From: Tectiglobus diatomicola
GTDB lineage: Bacteria; Pseudomonadota; Alphaproteobacteria; Rhizobiales; Hyphomicrobiaceae
Direction of reading: 5' to 3'
DNA length: 64,000 nt
NCBI GenBank assembly: GCA_039583345.1
Contig: JAZDSJ010000008.1
Location: 6,771-70,770 of the forward strand
The notes below the pieces were generated by a model. That model was not told the origin of the DNA and searched no databases. It saw only the letters and a program-made list of their open reading frames with translations. This document shows, one piece after another, positions 10,538-18,568 of the stretch (position 1 is its first letter; each line of letters starts with the position of its first letter). A program made the position numbers and the translations under genes.

Positions 10538-12436
10538 ATGTTACACATCAAGGAATTAACATATCGTCTCGGTAGCCAATTACTATTAGACAATGCATCA
10601 GTTCGCATCCCAACTGGACACAAAGTTGGGCTAGTTGGTTGCAACGGTGCGGGAAAATCAACTTTATTAAAACTTATAACTGGTGATCTCAATTCAGAAA
10701 GCGGAGAAATCACATTATCCAAGAACTGCCGAATTGGTTACGTTAAACAAGAAGCTCCTCGCGGGTGTGACAGCCTGATTGAATGGGTTTTATCTGCAGA
10801 TAAAGAGCGTAGAGCCCTTCTAGCTGAAGCCGAAACAGCAAAAGATCCGAAACGCATTGCTGACATCCAATTGCACCTCAACAGTATTGATGCCCACGCA
10901 GCACCCTCGCGTGCCTCACAAATTCTTGCTGGCCTAGGCTTTGATGAAACTGCACAAAATCGTGCCTGCAGTACTTTCTCTGGTGGCTGGCGAATGCGCG
11001 GCGCTCTTGCTGCAATACTCTTTCTGCAACCGGAATTATTGTTACTAGATGAGCCTACAAATTATCTTGACCTATCAGGTGCGTTATGGCTTGAAAATTA
11101 TCTGCGCACTTATCCGCATACAGTTTTAATAGTTAGTCATGATCGTAACTTTCTTAACCGTGCAGTATCATTCATCTTACACCTGGAATGTGCACGTCTT
11201 AGTCTGTACACCGGTAATTATGATGATTTTGAAAAAAAGAAGTGCCTGCAACGACAAATAGATCTAGGCCTTAAAAAAAAGCAAGACAACGAACGACGTC
11301 GTATTAACGCTTTTATAGATCGTTTTCGAGCTAAAGCAACCAAGGCGACACAAGCTAAGAGTCGACTTAAAACATTATCACGCATGAAACCAATAGCAGT
11401 TCAAGTAGAAGATACCGTCGCTAAATTTTCATTTAGAGCACCAAATAAACTCATTGCTAACCCTTTGTTGCAGCTTAAAAATGTGGCTGCCGGTTATAAA
11501 AGGGATACACCTATTTTAGACAATCTGACATTACGGATCAATAATGATGACCGGATTGCATTGCTAGGTCATAACGGAAGTGGCAAATCCACACTTGCTA
11601 AACTCATCACTGGTCGGTTGAAACCGTTTAACGGTCATGTGATAAGACATTGCAATACAAAGATTGGTTATTTCGCGCAGCATCAAATGGACGAACTCGA
11701 AAGTAATCTTTGCCCATATGATTACATAACAGAGCTAATGCCAGACGCATCTGAAACGCAACGTCGAGCTAAGTTTGGTGCTTTTGGATTTGGAGTAGAG
11801 AAAATTAACAATAAATGCAGCAGTTTGTCGGGAGGTGAGAGAGCTCGCCTATTACTTATAATTGCTGCTTTTCATAGTCCTCACGTATTCGTCCTAGACG
11901 AACCAACAAACCACTTGGACATAAAGAGTAGACAGGCATTAATCCAGGGACTTAACGATTACAGAGGCGCTGTGATACTAATAAGCCATGATAGATATCT
12001 AATTGAATCCTGCGCTGAGTATTTATGGTTAGTACGTGATGGTAGTGTTTTTCCGTTTGATGGTGATATGGATGATTATTGTAGCTTTCTGACTAATACG
12101 AGTCAGTATAATAAATATATGAAAAGTAAATCTCCTAAAATATTACCACAGCGCAAAGAAACAAGACTGGAGCAACGCCGAATTGAAGCGAAATGCCGAG
12201 CCCAGCTATTACCTATCAAAAAAATACTCCATTCATTAGAGTCAAACATAAAAATTATGATTACCAAGATTGCTGACATAGATACAGAATTAAGTAACGG
12301 CTCGCTTTACACGAGTAATACAAAGCGTGCTCAGCAACTTTCAATTGAGCGCGGTAGGATCAAAAAAGAATTGGAACAGGCTGAAGTTGAGTGGGTGAAT
12401 ACGATGGAAAACTATGAAAATTTGACAAAAAATTAA
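10538..12436 (+). CDS. yheS: ABC-F family ATPase YheS
   Basis: A soluble twin-ATPase of the ABC-F family, proteins that act on ribosomes rather than in membranes. Two nucleotide-binding domains are present: Walker A GCNGAGKST (34-42) and GHNGSGKST (about 344-352), signatures FSGGWRMR and LSGGERAR, Walker B LLLLDEPTNYLD and VFVLDEPTNHLD. The linker has the FIDRFRAKATKATQAKSRLKTL helix characteristic of the P-site tRNA interaction motif, and a charged C-terminal coiled coil ends the protein. Length (632) and the linker match YheS more closely than EttA or Uup. Cellular role of YheS is not well defined. Confidence 0.88.
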   Translation: MLHIKELTYRLGSQLLLDNASVRIPTGHKVGLVGCNGAGKSTLLKLITGDLNSESGEITLSKNCRIGYVKQEAPRGCDSLIEWVLSADKERRALLAEAETAKDPKRIADIQLHLNSIDAHAAPSRASQILAGLGFDETAQNRACSTFSGGWRMRGALAAILFLQPELLLLDEPTNYLDLSGALWLENYLRTYPHTVLIVSHDRNFLNRAVSFILHLECARLSLYTGNYDDFEKKKCLQRQIDLGLKKKQDNERRRINAFIDRFRAKATKATQAKSRLKTLSRMKPIAVQVEDTVAKFSFRAPNKLIANPLLQLKNVAAGYKRDTPILDNLTLRINNDDRIALLGHNGSGKSTLAKLITGRLKPFNGHVIRHCNTKIGYFAQHQMDELESNLCPYDYITELMPDASETQRRAKFGAFGFGVEKINNKCSSLSGGERARLLLIIAAFHSPHVFVLDEPTNHLDIKSRQALIQGLNDYRGAVILISHDRYLIESCAEYLWLVRDGSVFPFDGDMDDYCSFLTNTSQYNKYMKSKSPKILPQRKETRLEQRRIEAKCRAQLLPIKKILHSLESNIKIMITKIADIDTELSNGSLYTSNTKRAQQLSIERGRIKKELEQAEVEWVNTMENYENLTKN

Positions 12437-12503
12437 ATATTTTTAAAATTAGTCGCATTTTGATTACTTGCAAATATTAGAACAACAAATCATGAATCAA
12501 TAT

Positions 12504-13499
12504 TTACAACAATCGTAGAAGAGCAAAACCTGCAACAAACAAAGCCATCGTAAAAGTAGCGCGCACCATGATGTGCAATGCATTAGTAATATCAGTAGGG
12601 TTAGCACTTTTTCGACACACATAATTTATCCATTGGTATCTAATTTGCTCTTTACCGTAAATACGAGGCCCACCTAATGCTAATCCGATAGCTCCAGCCA
12701 TAGCTGATTCAGGCCACCCTGCATTTGGAGAAGGGTGTTTTCTAGAATCGCTCCATGCACTTCTGAGTGCATTCATACCAGAAAAATCCGTAAAAATTGA
12801 TGTAAAAATTATTAGACCTGCGGCCAATCGTGCGGGCACGAAATTTACTATATCGTCTGAACGTGCAGCGGCCCAACCGAAAAAAATATAGCGTGATGTA
12901 CGATAGCCTATCATACTATCGGCAGTATTTATTATCTTATAGGTTAGAATGCCTGGTAGTCCAGCTATGAGATACCATAAAGTAGGTGCTACAACACCAT
13001 CTGAAAAATTTTCTGCTGTGCTTTCGATAGCAGCACGGCACACAGCCGCATCGTCAAGCATTAAAGTATTGCGCCCCACTATTGCAGATACTGCCTTACG
13101 CGCTCCGTTTAGTCCGGTGCACTCAAATGCAAGCTTCACAGCATCGACGTGCTCATAAAGACTTCGTGCTGAAAGCAATATCGCAACCAGGATAATTTCT
13201 ACAGTCATTAAGACTAGGAAATCACTAAATTGCCATATTAGAGTTATTATCATGCCAAAACTAGCAGCAGTGAAAATCCAGAATGTTAAAGCGATTACTC
13301 CCAAGAGGCGATTATACCAGTTTGGATTCCTATCACAATTAAAGTTTTTATCTATAGCTGTAATCAGATAGCCCATGATAACTACGGGATGTGGGAAGCG
13401 ACTCCAAATCCAGTTGGGTTCTCCAAGAAAACCGTCTAAAGCTAAAGCCAATAATAAAATTATAGCTGCGTGTTCAGTAATTAACATAGCAGATCTCAT
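12504..13499 (-). CDS. cbiB: Adenosylcobinamide-phosphate synthase CbiB/CobD
   Basis: Integral membrane enzyme that joins aminopropanol (or its phosphate) to adenosylcobyric acid in cobalamin synthesis. The 331-residue product has the family start LALALDGFLGEP, several hydrophobic segments, the SARSLYEHVDAV block and the conserved ESTAENFSDGVVAPTLWYL and NTADSMIGY motifs. Its ATG (13497-13499) overlaps the TGA of cobC in a four-base overlap, coupling it to the enzyme that makes its aminopropanol-phosphate co-substrate. Both are transcribed away from the ring-building gene cluster. Confidence 0.93.
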   Translation of the reverse strand: MRSAMLITEHAAIILLLALALDGFLGEPNWIWSRFPHPVVIMGYLITAIDKNFNCDRNPNWYNRLLGVIALTFWIFTAASFGMIITLIWQFSDFLVLMTVEIILVAILLSARSLYEHVDAVKLAFECTGLNGARKAVSAIVGRNTLMLDDAAVCRAAIESTAENFSDGVVAPTLWYLIAGLPGILTYKIINTADSMIGYRTSRYIFFGWAAARSDDIVNFVPARLAAGLIIFTSIFTDFSGMNALRSAWSDSRKHPSPNAGWPESAMAGAIGLALGGPRIYGKEQIRYQWINYVCRKSANPTDITNALHIMVRATFTMALFVAGFALLRLL

Positions 13500-14494
13500 A
13501 AAGCGCTTTGTGCGCGTGCAAGAGCGGATTCAAAGCGAGTAAAATTAGTGGCATATCCGGGTAGTCCAAATCGCAACCAAAAAGGATGCCGAGCAAATTT
13601 TCTAGTCCATATGCCTTGCCGGGCTAAGGCAGTATGCAAATATTCAGCATTATAATGGTAGCCTAAGCGAAAAAGTGATGTGCCACCTATGATTTTGAAA
13701 CCATATTTACTGAGAATTATATCTAACATTTCAGCCTGACTTTGATACCTTGCTCGCGCATTACAAGCCCAAGTATCATCACGCAGAGCTAGTGTTGCAA
13801 TTTCACATGCCGGACCTGAAATAGCCCAGGGACCGATAGTTGCTTCGAGACGCTGAATAGCATCCACGGGGCCTATAGCAAAACCTAACCGTAATCCGGC
13901 TAGACCATAAAATTTACCGAACGAGCGTAACACAATCAAACCTGGATTGCCGCTGTATGGGATTATAGAGAGCTCCGGTGCTACATCAGCAAAAGCTTCA
14001 TCGATAATAGTCAGTTGATTATCTTTGTAAGATAGTTCTGCCAGTTTCATCAATTTTTCCATACCCACAACGCGACCATCTGGATTGTTAGGGTTAGTAA
14101 TCACCCTTACATCAGCACGAGTTAGTCTCTGAATATCAACTACAGTTTGGGTATTTTTTACGTAGCGTTTCCAACAAATTGCATGCTCACTATAGGTAGG
14201 TCCTAAAATGCGCACATGTCTTGAATGCGAGTATAATAAAGGTAAAAGCTGGATAAGAATTTGTGTGCCTGGAGCGGCAATTACGCCTGCGTTATTTGGT
14301 ATGTTATAGGCATATCTGGCACTTTCGAGCAGTTTAGCAATAGAATAGTTTTGTGGAAGCATTTGCCAAGCACTCAAGGGCACAGATGGGAGCGGATATG
14401 CATTGGGCGCGATACCCGTCGAAAGGTCAAGCCAAATTTGGCCCTTTATATCATGAGCCTTTGATGCTGAAGATATGTCACCGCCATGTCTCAC
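13496..14494 (-). CDS. cobC: L-threonine-O-3-phosphate decarboxylase (CobC, CobD of Salmonella)
   Basis: A PLP-dependent fold-type I decarboxylase, 332 residues, that yields (R)-1-amino-2-propanol phosphate for the corrin side chain. Visible signatures are NPNNPDG (134-140), DEAFAD (165-170) and the PLP-binding Lys194 in SFGKFYGLAGLRLGF. The beginning (MRHGGDI, then DLSTGIAP) is typical of CobC rather than histidinol-phosphate aminotransferase, as is the linkage to cbiB. First gene of the leftward cobC-cbiB operon; its promoter must lie in 14495-14724. Confidence 0.92.
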   Translation of the reverse strand: MRHGGDISSASKAHDIKGQIWLDLSTGIAPNAYPLPSVPLSAWQMLPQNYSIAKLLESARYAYNIPNNAGVIAAPGTQILIQLLPLLYSHSRHVRILGPTYSEHAICWKRYVKNTQTVVDIQRLTRADVRVITNPNNPDGRVVGMEKLMKLAELSYKDNQLTIIDEAFADVAPELSIIPYSGNPGLIVLRSFGKFYGLAGLRLGFAIGPVDAIQRLEATIGPWAISGPACEIATLALRDDTWACNARARYQSQAEMLDIILSKYGFKIIGGTSLFRLGYHYNAEYLHTALARQGIWTRKFARHPFWLRFGLPGYATNFTRFESALARAQSAL

Positions 14495-14632
14495 TGAAAC
14501 TTAAACCTACAAATTATAACGCCCTATTATTGTACACTTCCAATATTCACATTAACATATTAAGATGTTATAGTGTTAGTAAGTAGAATTATTTCACTAT
14601 TGTATTTTTTCTGAGGTTGCCCACGACTTAAT

Positions 14633-14646
14633 AGCTAAGCTTAGCT
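14633..14646. promoter_or_regulatory. 14-base perfect palindrome in the divergent cobalamin promoter region
   Basis: AGCTAAGCTTAGCT is its own reverse complement. It sits in the 230-base space between the outward-facing cobC and the small membrane gene ahead of cbiX, where an operator would be expected. No cobalamin-riboswitch hallmark (B12 box) is visible in this spacer. The role is inferred from position only. Confidence 0.3.
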
Positions 14647-14724
14647 GTTGCTGTACCTTTAAGATGTATTTAGCTATACATTGCATTTCAGTTATTGATA
14701 ATATGGTGCAAAGGGATTATTACT

Positions 14725-14928
14725 GTGAAACTTAACACTGCAATTTTGAGTTTTATAGTTTTGTTGAACATATCAACTGTTAGTGCTGTAGCAAATCAGT
14801 GGCACATATTCGAAATTATCAATGAGCATGATCATAGTGTCGAACTCTTTGTTATCACCTTAGCTGGTTTAGCTTTTGTTTGTCTTTCAGTAACCGTGTA
14901 TATGTTTCGAGTTCGACAGATCTCTTAG
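14725..14928 (+). CDS. Small membrane protein leading the cbiX operon, unrecognised
   Basis: A 67-residue product that I cannot assign to a family. The GTG at 14725 is chosen because AAGGGA lies about 9 bases ahead; an ATG at 14695 would add ten residues with no comparable ribosome site. It shows a likely signal peptide (VKLNTAILSFIVLLN, with an SAVAN cleavage region), a short polar stretch containing NEHDHSVE, and one C-terminal membrane span (LFVITLAGLAFVCLSVTVYMF). The gene ends 19 bases before cbiX and is surely co-transcribed with it. The acidic/histidine loop and setting suggest a cobalt-handling accessory, but it lacks the clear features of CbtB or CbiN, so this is only a guess. Confidence 0.6.
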   Translation: MKLNTAILSFIVLLNISTVSAVANQWHIFEIINEHDHSVELFVITLAGLAFVCLSVTVYMFRVRQIS

Positions 14929-14947
14929 AGTATTTTTAGGATAAACA

Positions 14948-15991
14948 ATGGCAAATAATATTGGCATCATGGTATGTGGCCATGGTTCGAGATCTGATGT
15001 CGCCGTGTCTGAATTTGCTGCCATTACTGAACGTATAGACCAACGTTTTCCAGATTGGCCTGTGGAATATGGATATTTAGAGTTTGCCAACCCAATTCTT
15101 CGTGTTGGTTTAGATAAGCTTAGAAGCGCCGGTGTTGATCATATCCTTGCAATTCCCGGCATGCTATTCGCTGCAGCTCACGCGAAAAATGATATTCCTA
15201 CAATTCTGAATAAATATCAGGCTGAAACAGGTGTTAAAGTTCAATACGGGCGAGAGCTAGGAGTCGACCCTAAGATGATTCGTGCTGCTGCTGACCGGAT
15301 TCAAGATGCTCTCGACACTTCCAACAAAATCTATGGCAAAAGTGAAAATTCTGACATTTGTTTGGTAGTTGTGGGTCGTGGTGCATCTGATCCGGATGCA
15401 AATTCCAATGTTTCAAAGGTTGCGCGAATACTTTGGGAAGGATTTGGTTTTGGCTGGTGTGAAGTTGGATACTCTGGCGTTACGTTTCCTCTTATCGAAC
15501 CATGTCTGCAGAAGGTAACTCGCCTTGGCTATAATAGAGTAGTGGTTTTTCCATATTTTTTGTTCGCAGGAGTTTTGATCGATCGAATTTATGGCTTTAC
15601 TGATCAAATTGCAATGCAGCATCCAAGTATAAAGTTCGTTAAAGCTGGATATCTCAATGATCATCCGGGTGTTGTTGATACTTTCGTAGAGCGCGTAAAT
15701 GAAATCTTTGATGGTCAAAACACGATGAATTGCGCAATGTGCAAATATCGCTCAAAAGTTTTAGGGTTTGAACACGAGGTTGGTGCTCCTCAGGAGAGTC
15801 ATCACCATCATGTTGAGGGTATGGGAGCGTCGGCACCTGGATCTAAGGTTGATGATTGCAATTTGTGTGACACTTTTTGTACCGGCATTTGTAGACTGCA
15901 GGTGGAAAGCCATGGAAACCACCATCATTTTTATCCTCATACCAATCATCCTCTTGGCCCTAATAGCGTATTATCAAGCAATAAAGATTGA
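14948..15991 (+). CDS. cbiX: Sirohydrochlorin cobaltochelatase CbiX with Fe-S and His-rich tail
   Basis: Class II chelatase that inserts cobalt into sirohydrochlorin, the entry step of early-cobalt B12 synthesis. The long form has two CbiX-type halves: GHGSRSD (11-17, His12 a likely metal ligand) with AHAKNDIP (His78), then a second repeat starting LVVVGRGASDPDANS. The last 90 residues add M-N-C-A-M-C (260-265), an MXCXXC motif known for binding an Fe-S cluster in Bacillus megaterium CbiX, a further Cys pair (DCNLCDTFC), and two histidine clusters (SHHHH near 284, HGNHHHFYPHTNH near 321-333) likely to hold cobalt. SD AGGA sits before the ATG. The TGA overlaps a potential TTG of the next gene. 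Confidence 0.93.
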   Translation: MANNIGIMVCGHGSRSDVAVSEFAAITERIDQRFPDWPVEYGYLEFANPILRVGLDKLRSAGVDHILAIPGMLFAAAHAKNDIPTILNKYQAETGVKVQYGRELGVDPKMIRAAADRIQDALDTSNKIYGKSENSDICLVVVGRGASDPDANSNVSKVARILWEGFGFGWCEVGYSGVTFPLIEPCLQKVTRLGYNRVVVFPYFLFAGVLIDRIYGFTDQIAMQHPSIKFVKAGYLNDHPGVVDTFVERVNEIFDGQNTMNCAMCKYRSKVLGFEHEVGAPQESHHHHVEGMGASAPGSKVDDCNLCDTFCTGICRLQVESHGNHHHFYPHTNHPLGPNSVLSSNKD

Positions 15992-15996
15992 CTGTA

Positions 15997-16638
15997 ATGA
16001 CATTGGCATATTTGAAGGATCCGTCGGCTATATATCATCAGTCATTTACAACAATCCGACAAAAAGCCGATCTAAGTCGTTTTTGTAATAACAACGAAGT
16101 GGATCTTGCAATTAGAGTAATTCATGCTTGCGGTATGATAGATATAGCAGAGGACATCATATTCAATGGAGATGTTGCGGGCAAAACTCGCAGTGCCATC
16201 AATTGTGGAAGGCCAGTTTTTGTTGATGTACATATGGTGCAAGTAGCATTATCACAATCTAAAAACAACTTAGTTAACATGGATGTGCGCTGCACTGTAA
16301 GTGCTCCAGAGACGGAACTGCGAGCAAAAAAGCTATGCACAACTCGTTCAGCAGCCGCTGTACACGGTTGGATCGAACACCTCGAAGATTCAGTAGTTGT
16401 CATCGGCAATGCTCCGACAGCATTATTTGCGCTGTTAGAACTTTTAGATGAAGGAGCTCCAAAGCCAGCAGCCGTATTTGCCTTTCCTGTAGGGTTTGTA
16501 GGGGCGATTGAATCTAAGTCAGAATTAGTTAAAAATCCGCGTGGACTCAACTTTATGACAGTTAGTGGTCGTCGTGGGGGTAGTGCAATGGCGGCAGCGG
16601 CTTTTAATGCTGTCTGGCTTGGAGTGCACAAAATATGA
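15997..16638 (+). CDS. cbiC: Precorrin-8X / cobalt-precorrin-8 methylmutase
   Basis: Moves the C11 methyl group to C12 to make (cobalt-)hydrogenobyrinate/cobyrinate. The 213-residue product begins MTLAYLKDPSAIY and contains RVIHACGMIDIAEDI, the family active-site histidine segment, then VDVHMVQ, GNAPTALFALLELL and PVGFVGAIESK, all conserved in CobH/CbiC. I choose ATG 15997; a TTG at 15988 that overlaps the cbiX stop is an alternative adding three residues. The gene stop overlaps the start of cbiET as ATGA. Given CbiX and CbiG nearby, the cobalt-bearing substrate is likely. Confidence 0.94.
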   Translation: MTLAYLKDPSAIYHQSFTTIRQKADLSRFCNNNEVDLAIRVIHACGMIDIAEDIIFNGDVAGKTRSAINCGRPVFVDVHMVQVALSQSKNNLVNMDVRCTVSAPETELRAKKLCTTRSAAAVHGWIEHLEDSVVVIGNAPTALFALLELLDEGAPKPAAVFAFPVGFVGAIESKSELVKNPRGLNFMTVSGRRGGSAMAAAAFNAVWLGVHKI

Positions 16639-17840
16639 CACCTTGGTTAACTATTGTTGGTGTGAATCCGAACGGTGCTTCATCTATTGGCGAACAAGCT
16701 AATATGGCAATCCAATCAGCTGTGGCTGTCGCTGGATCTAAGCGTCTACTTGATATACTAGATGTAGATAATGAACGACGATACATTTGGCCATCTCCTT
16801 TTTCTAAGGGTCTTGCTTGGTTGAAGAGTATGTCAGGCCAGCCAATTGCCGTTTTAGCATCAGGCGATCCAATGCATTATGGTGTTGGATCATCACTAGC
16901 ATCTAAGTTTAGTATTGATGAGTACTGTGTTCTGCCTGCCCCATCTTCTTTCAGCTTAGCAGCAGCGCGCCTGGGTTGGGCACTGCAAGATACAATTTGT
17001 CTATCCTTGCACGGACGGCCATTGCAGAACTTACGCACTGTATTAGCACCTAAAACTCGCCTTTTGATACTTACCCGTGATGGCAGTGCACCTGCTGAAA
17101 TTATGCGCCTATTGTGTCAGGCTAAGTATAGCAATAGTCTTGTCAGCGTGCTTGAAAATCTTGGCGGAAATAATGAAGCTTACTATGAGATGAGGGCAAA
17201 AGATGGTGTGGATCATAATTATTCAGCGCTTAATATAATGGCCGTACAGTGTCTTCTTGATAAAGATGCTTTTTATTTCTCTCCAATACCAGGCCTACCG
17301 GACAGTGCTTTCAAACACGACGGTCAACTAACTAAACGAGAAGTGAGAGCTGTTACAATTTCCTCTCTGATCCCTAGACCTAATGAACTTCTGTGGGACA
17401 TTGGTGCTGGATGTGGCTCCATAGCTATTGAGTGGCTTCGTTGTGCACCACATAATATGGCTATAGCCTTTGAGCACAATCAGAAACGTGCTTGTATGAT
17501 AAGACAGAATGCAATTCAGCTTGGTGTTCCACATCTATGTGTAGTGCAAGAATCTGCACCAAATTGCTTGTTAGGGCAACCGCAACCAGATGCTATCTTT
17601 CTTGGTGGCGCTTGCTCTGAAAAAGGAATTTTTGAGACTTGTTGGAAGATGTTACGCTCTGGTGGAAGGTTTGTTGCGAATGCAATTACTCTTGAGGGAC
17701 AAGCTGTGTTAAGTGATTACCATGAAAACTTTGGCGGCGAAATTGTGAATATTACTATTTCATACGTTAAATCCGTAGGGCGATTTCGCGGACTGCATCC
17801 TGGAATGCCTGTGATGCAATGGCGAATACTAAAACCATGA
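16635..17840 (+). CDS. cobL: Precorrin-6Y C5,15-methyltransferase (decarboxylating), CbiE-CbiT fusion
   Basis: Bifunctional corrin-ring enzyme of 401 residues. The N-terminal half is a tetrapyrrole methylase (CbiE: GVNPNGA near residue 8, VLASGDPMHYGVGSSLA) that methylates C5 and the C-terminal half is a Rossmann methyltransferase (CbiT: SLIPRPNELLWDIGAGCGSI near 240-260) that decarboxylates the acetate side chain and methylates C15. Fused CbiET is the usual CobL arrangement. It starts within the cbiC stop codon (ATGA) and ends the same way on cbiL, so the operon is tightly coupled. Confidence 0.94.
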   Translation: MTPWLTIVGVNPNGASSIGEQANMAIQSAVAVAGSKRLLDILDVDNERRYIWPSPFSKGLAWLKSMSGQPIAVLASGDPMHYGVGSSLASKFSIDEYCVLPAPSSFSLAAARLGWALQDTICLSLHGRPLQNLRTVLAPKTRLLILTRDGSAPAEIMRLLCQAKYSNSLVSVLENLGGNNEAYYEMRAKDGVDHNYSALNIMAVQCLLDKDAFYFSPIPGLPDSAFKHDGQLTKREVRAVTISSLIPRPNELLWDIGAGCGSIAIEWLRCAPHNMAIAFEHNQKRACMIRQNAIQLGVPHLCVVQESAPNCLLGQPQPDAIFLGGACSEKGIFETCWKMLRSGGRFVANAITLEGQAVLSDYHENFGGEIVNITISYVKSVGRFRGLHPGMPVMQWRILKP

Positions 17841-18568
17841 TTGATAATCGGCTAAATCCTCAATTTTATATTATTGGTGTTGGTCCGGGAGATCCCGAGC
17901 TGTTAACCATAAAAGCTGTGCGTATCATTAGTTCAGTAGATGTAATTACATATCCTAGCACTTCGCAGGAAAAGTCTCGCAGCCGTCAAATTATCTCCAA
18001 ATATATTACAGAACACCATAAGGAATTGGCCTATAACTTGCCGATGGAAATTGATCCATCTAAGGCTCAAGCGGCTTATGATCAAGTATCTAAAGAGATT
18101 ATTACCCGCCTTAAGGAAGGCTATTCTGTCGCTTTGCTTTGTGAGGGTGACCCTTTTTTTTATGGTAGTGCTATACACTTATATTTGAGAATAGCAGGGA
18201 AGTTCACAACGCAAGTTATACCTGGGATTACATCGTTAACAGCAAGTCCAGCTGCTGCAGGATTGCCGATGGCGACTCGAAATGAGATAGTCAAGATCTT
18301 ACCAGCTACACTTGATATTTCAAAATTAGAAACAGAGCTAGAAACTTGCGAAGCAGCTGTAATTATAAAAGTGGGGCGTCATCTTGAAAAAGTTGTACAC
18401 GCTATCCGCAACAAGAGACTACGAGAATATGCGCTATTAGTATTAAACGTATCGGACGATGACCAGCGTATTATCTCATTCAAAGAATTAGATCGCGTAA
18501 AACAACATCAATATCAGCCATATTTTTCAATGATTCTAATTTCTAGGCACAAAAGAGCAGTGCCATGA
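17837..18568 (+). CDS. cobI: Precorrin-2 / cobalt-factor II C20-methyltransferase
   Basis: SAM-dependent tetrapyrrole methylase that adds the C20 methyl group. Residues 10-25 hold the family opener FYIIGVGPGDPELLT; ALLCEGDPFFYGSA and VIPGITSLTASPAAAGLPMA follow, both conserved in CobI/CbiL. I place the start at ATG 17837, which overlaps the cobL TGA by four bases as elsewhere in the operon; an in-frame ATG at 17819 would extend it by six residues into cobL. 243 residues, full length. Cobalt status of the substrate is inferred from the pathway context. Confidence 0.92.
   Translation: MIDNRLNPQFYIIGVGPGDPELLTIKAVRIISSVDVITYPSTSQEKSRSRQIISKYITEHHKELAYNLPMEIDPSKAQAAYDQVSKEIITRLKEGYSVALLCEGDPFFYGSAIHLYLRIAGKFTTQVIPGITSLTASPAAAGLPMATRNEIVKILPATLDISKLETELETCEAAVIIKVGRHLEKVVHAIRNKRLREYALLVLNVSDDDQRIISFKELDRVKQHQYQPYFSMILISRHKRAVP

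Noticed and set aside
15768..16088. 106-codon frame across the cbiX/cbiC junction
   Set aside because: It is a shifted reading of two well-supported genes.
16122..16631. 169-codon frame on the minus strand inside cbiC
   Set aside because: Antisense shadow of a gene with clear CobH/CbiC motifs.
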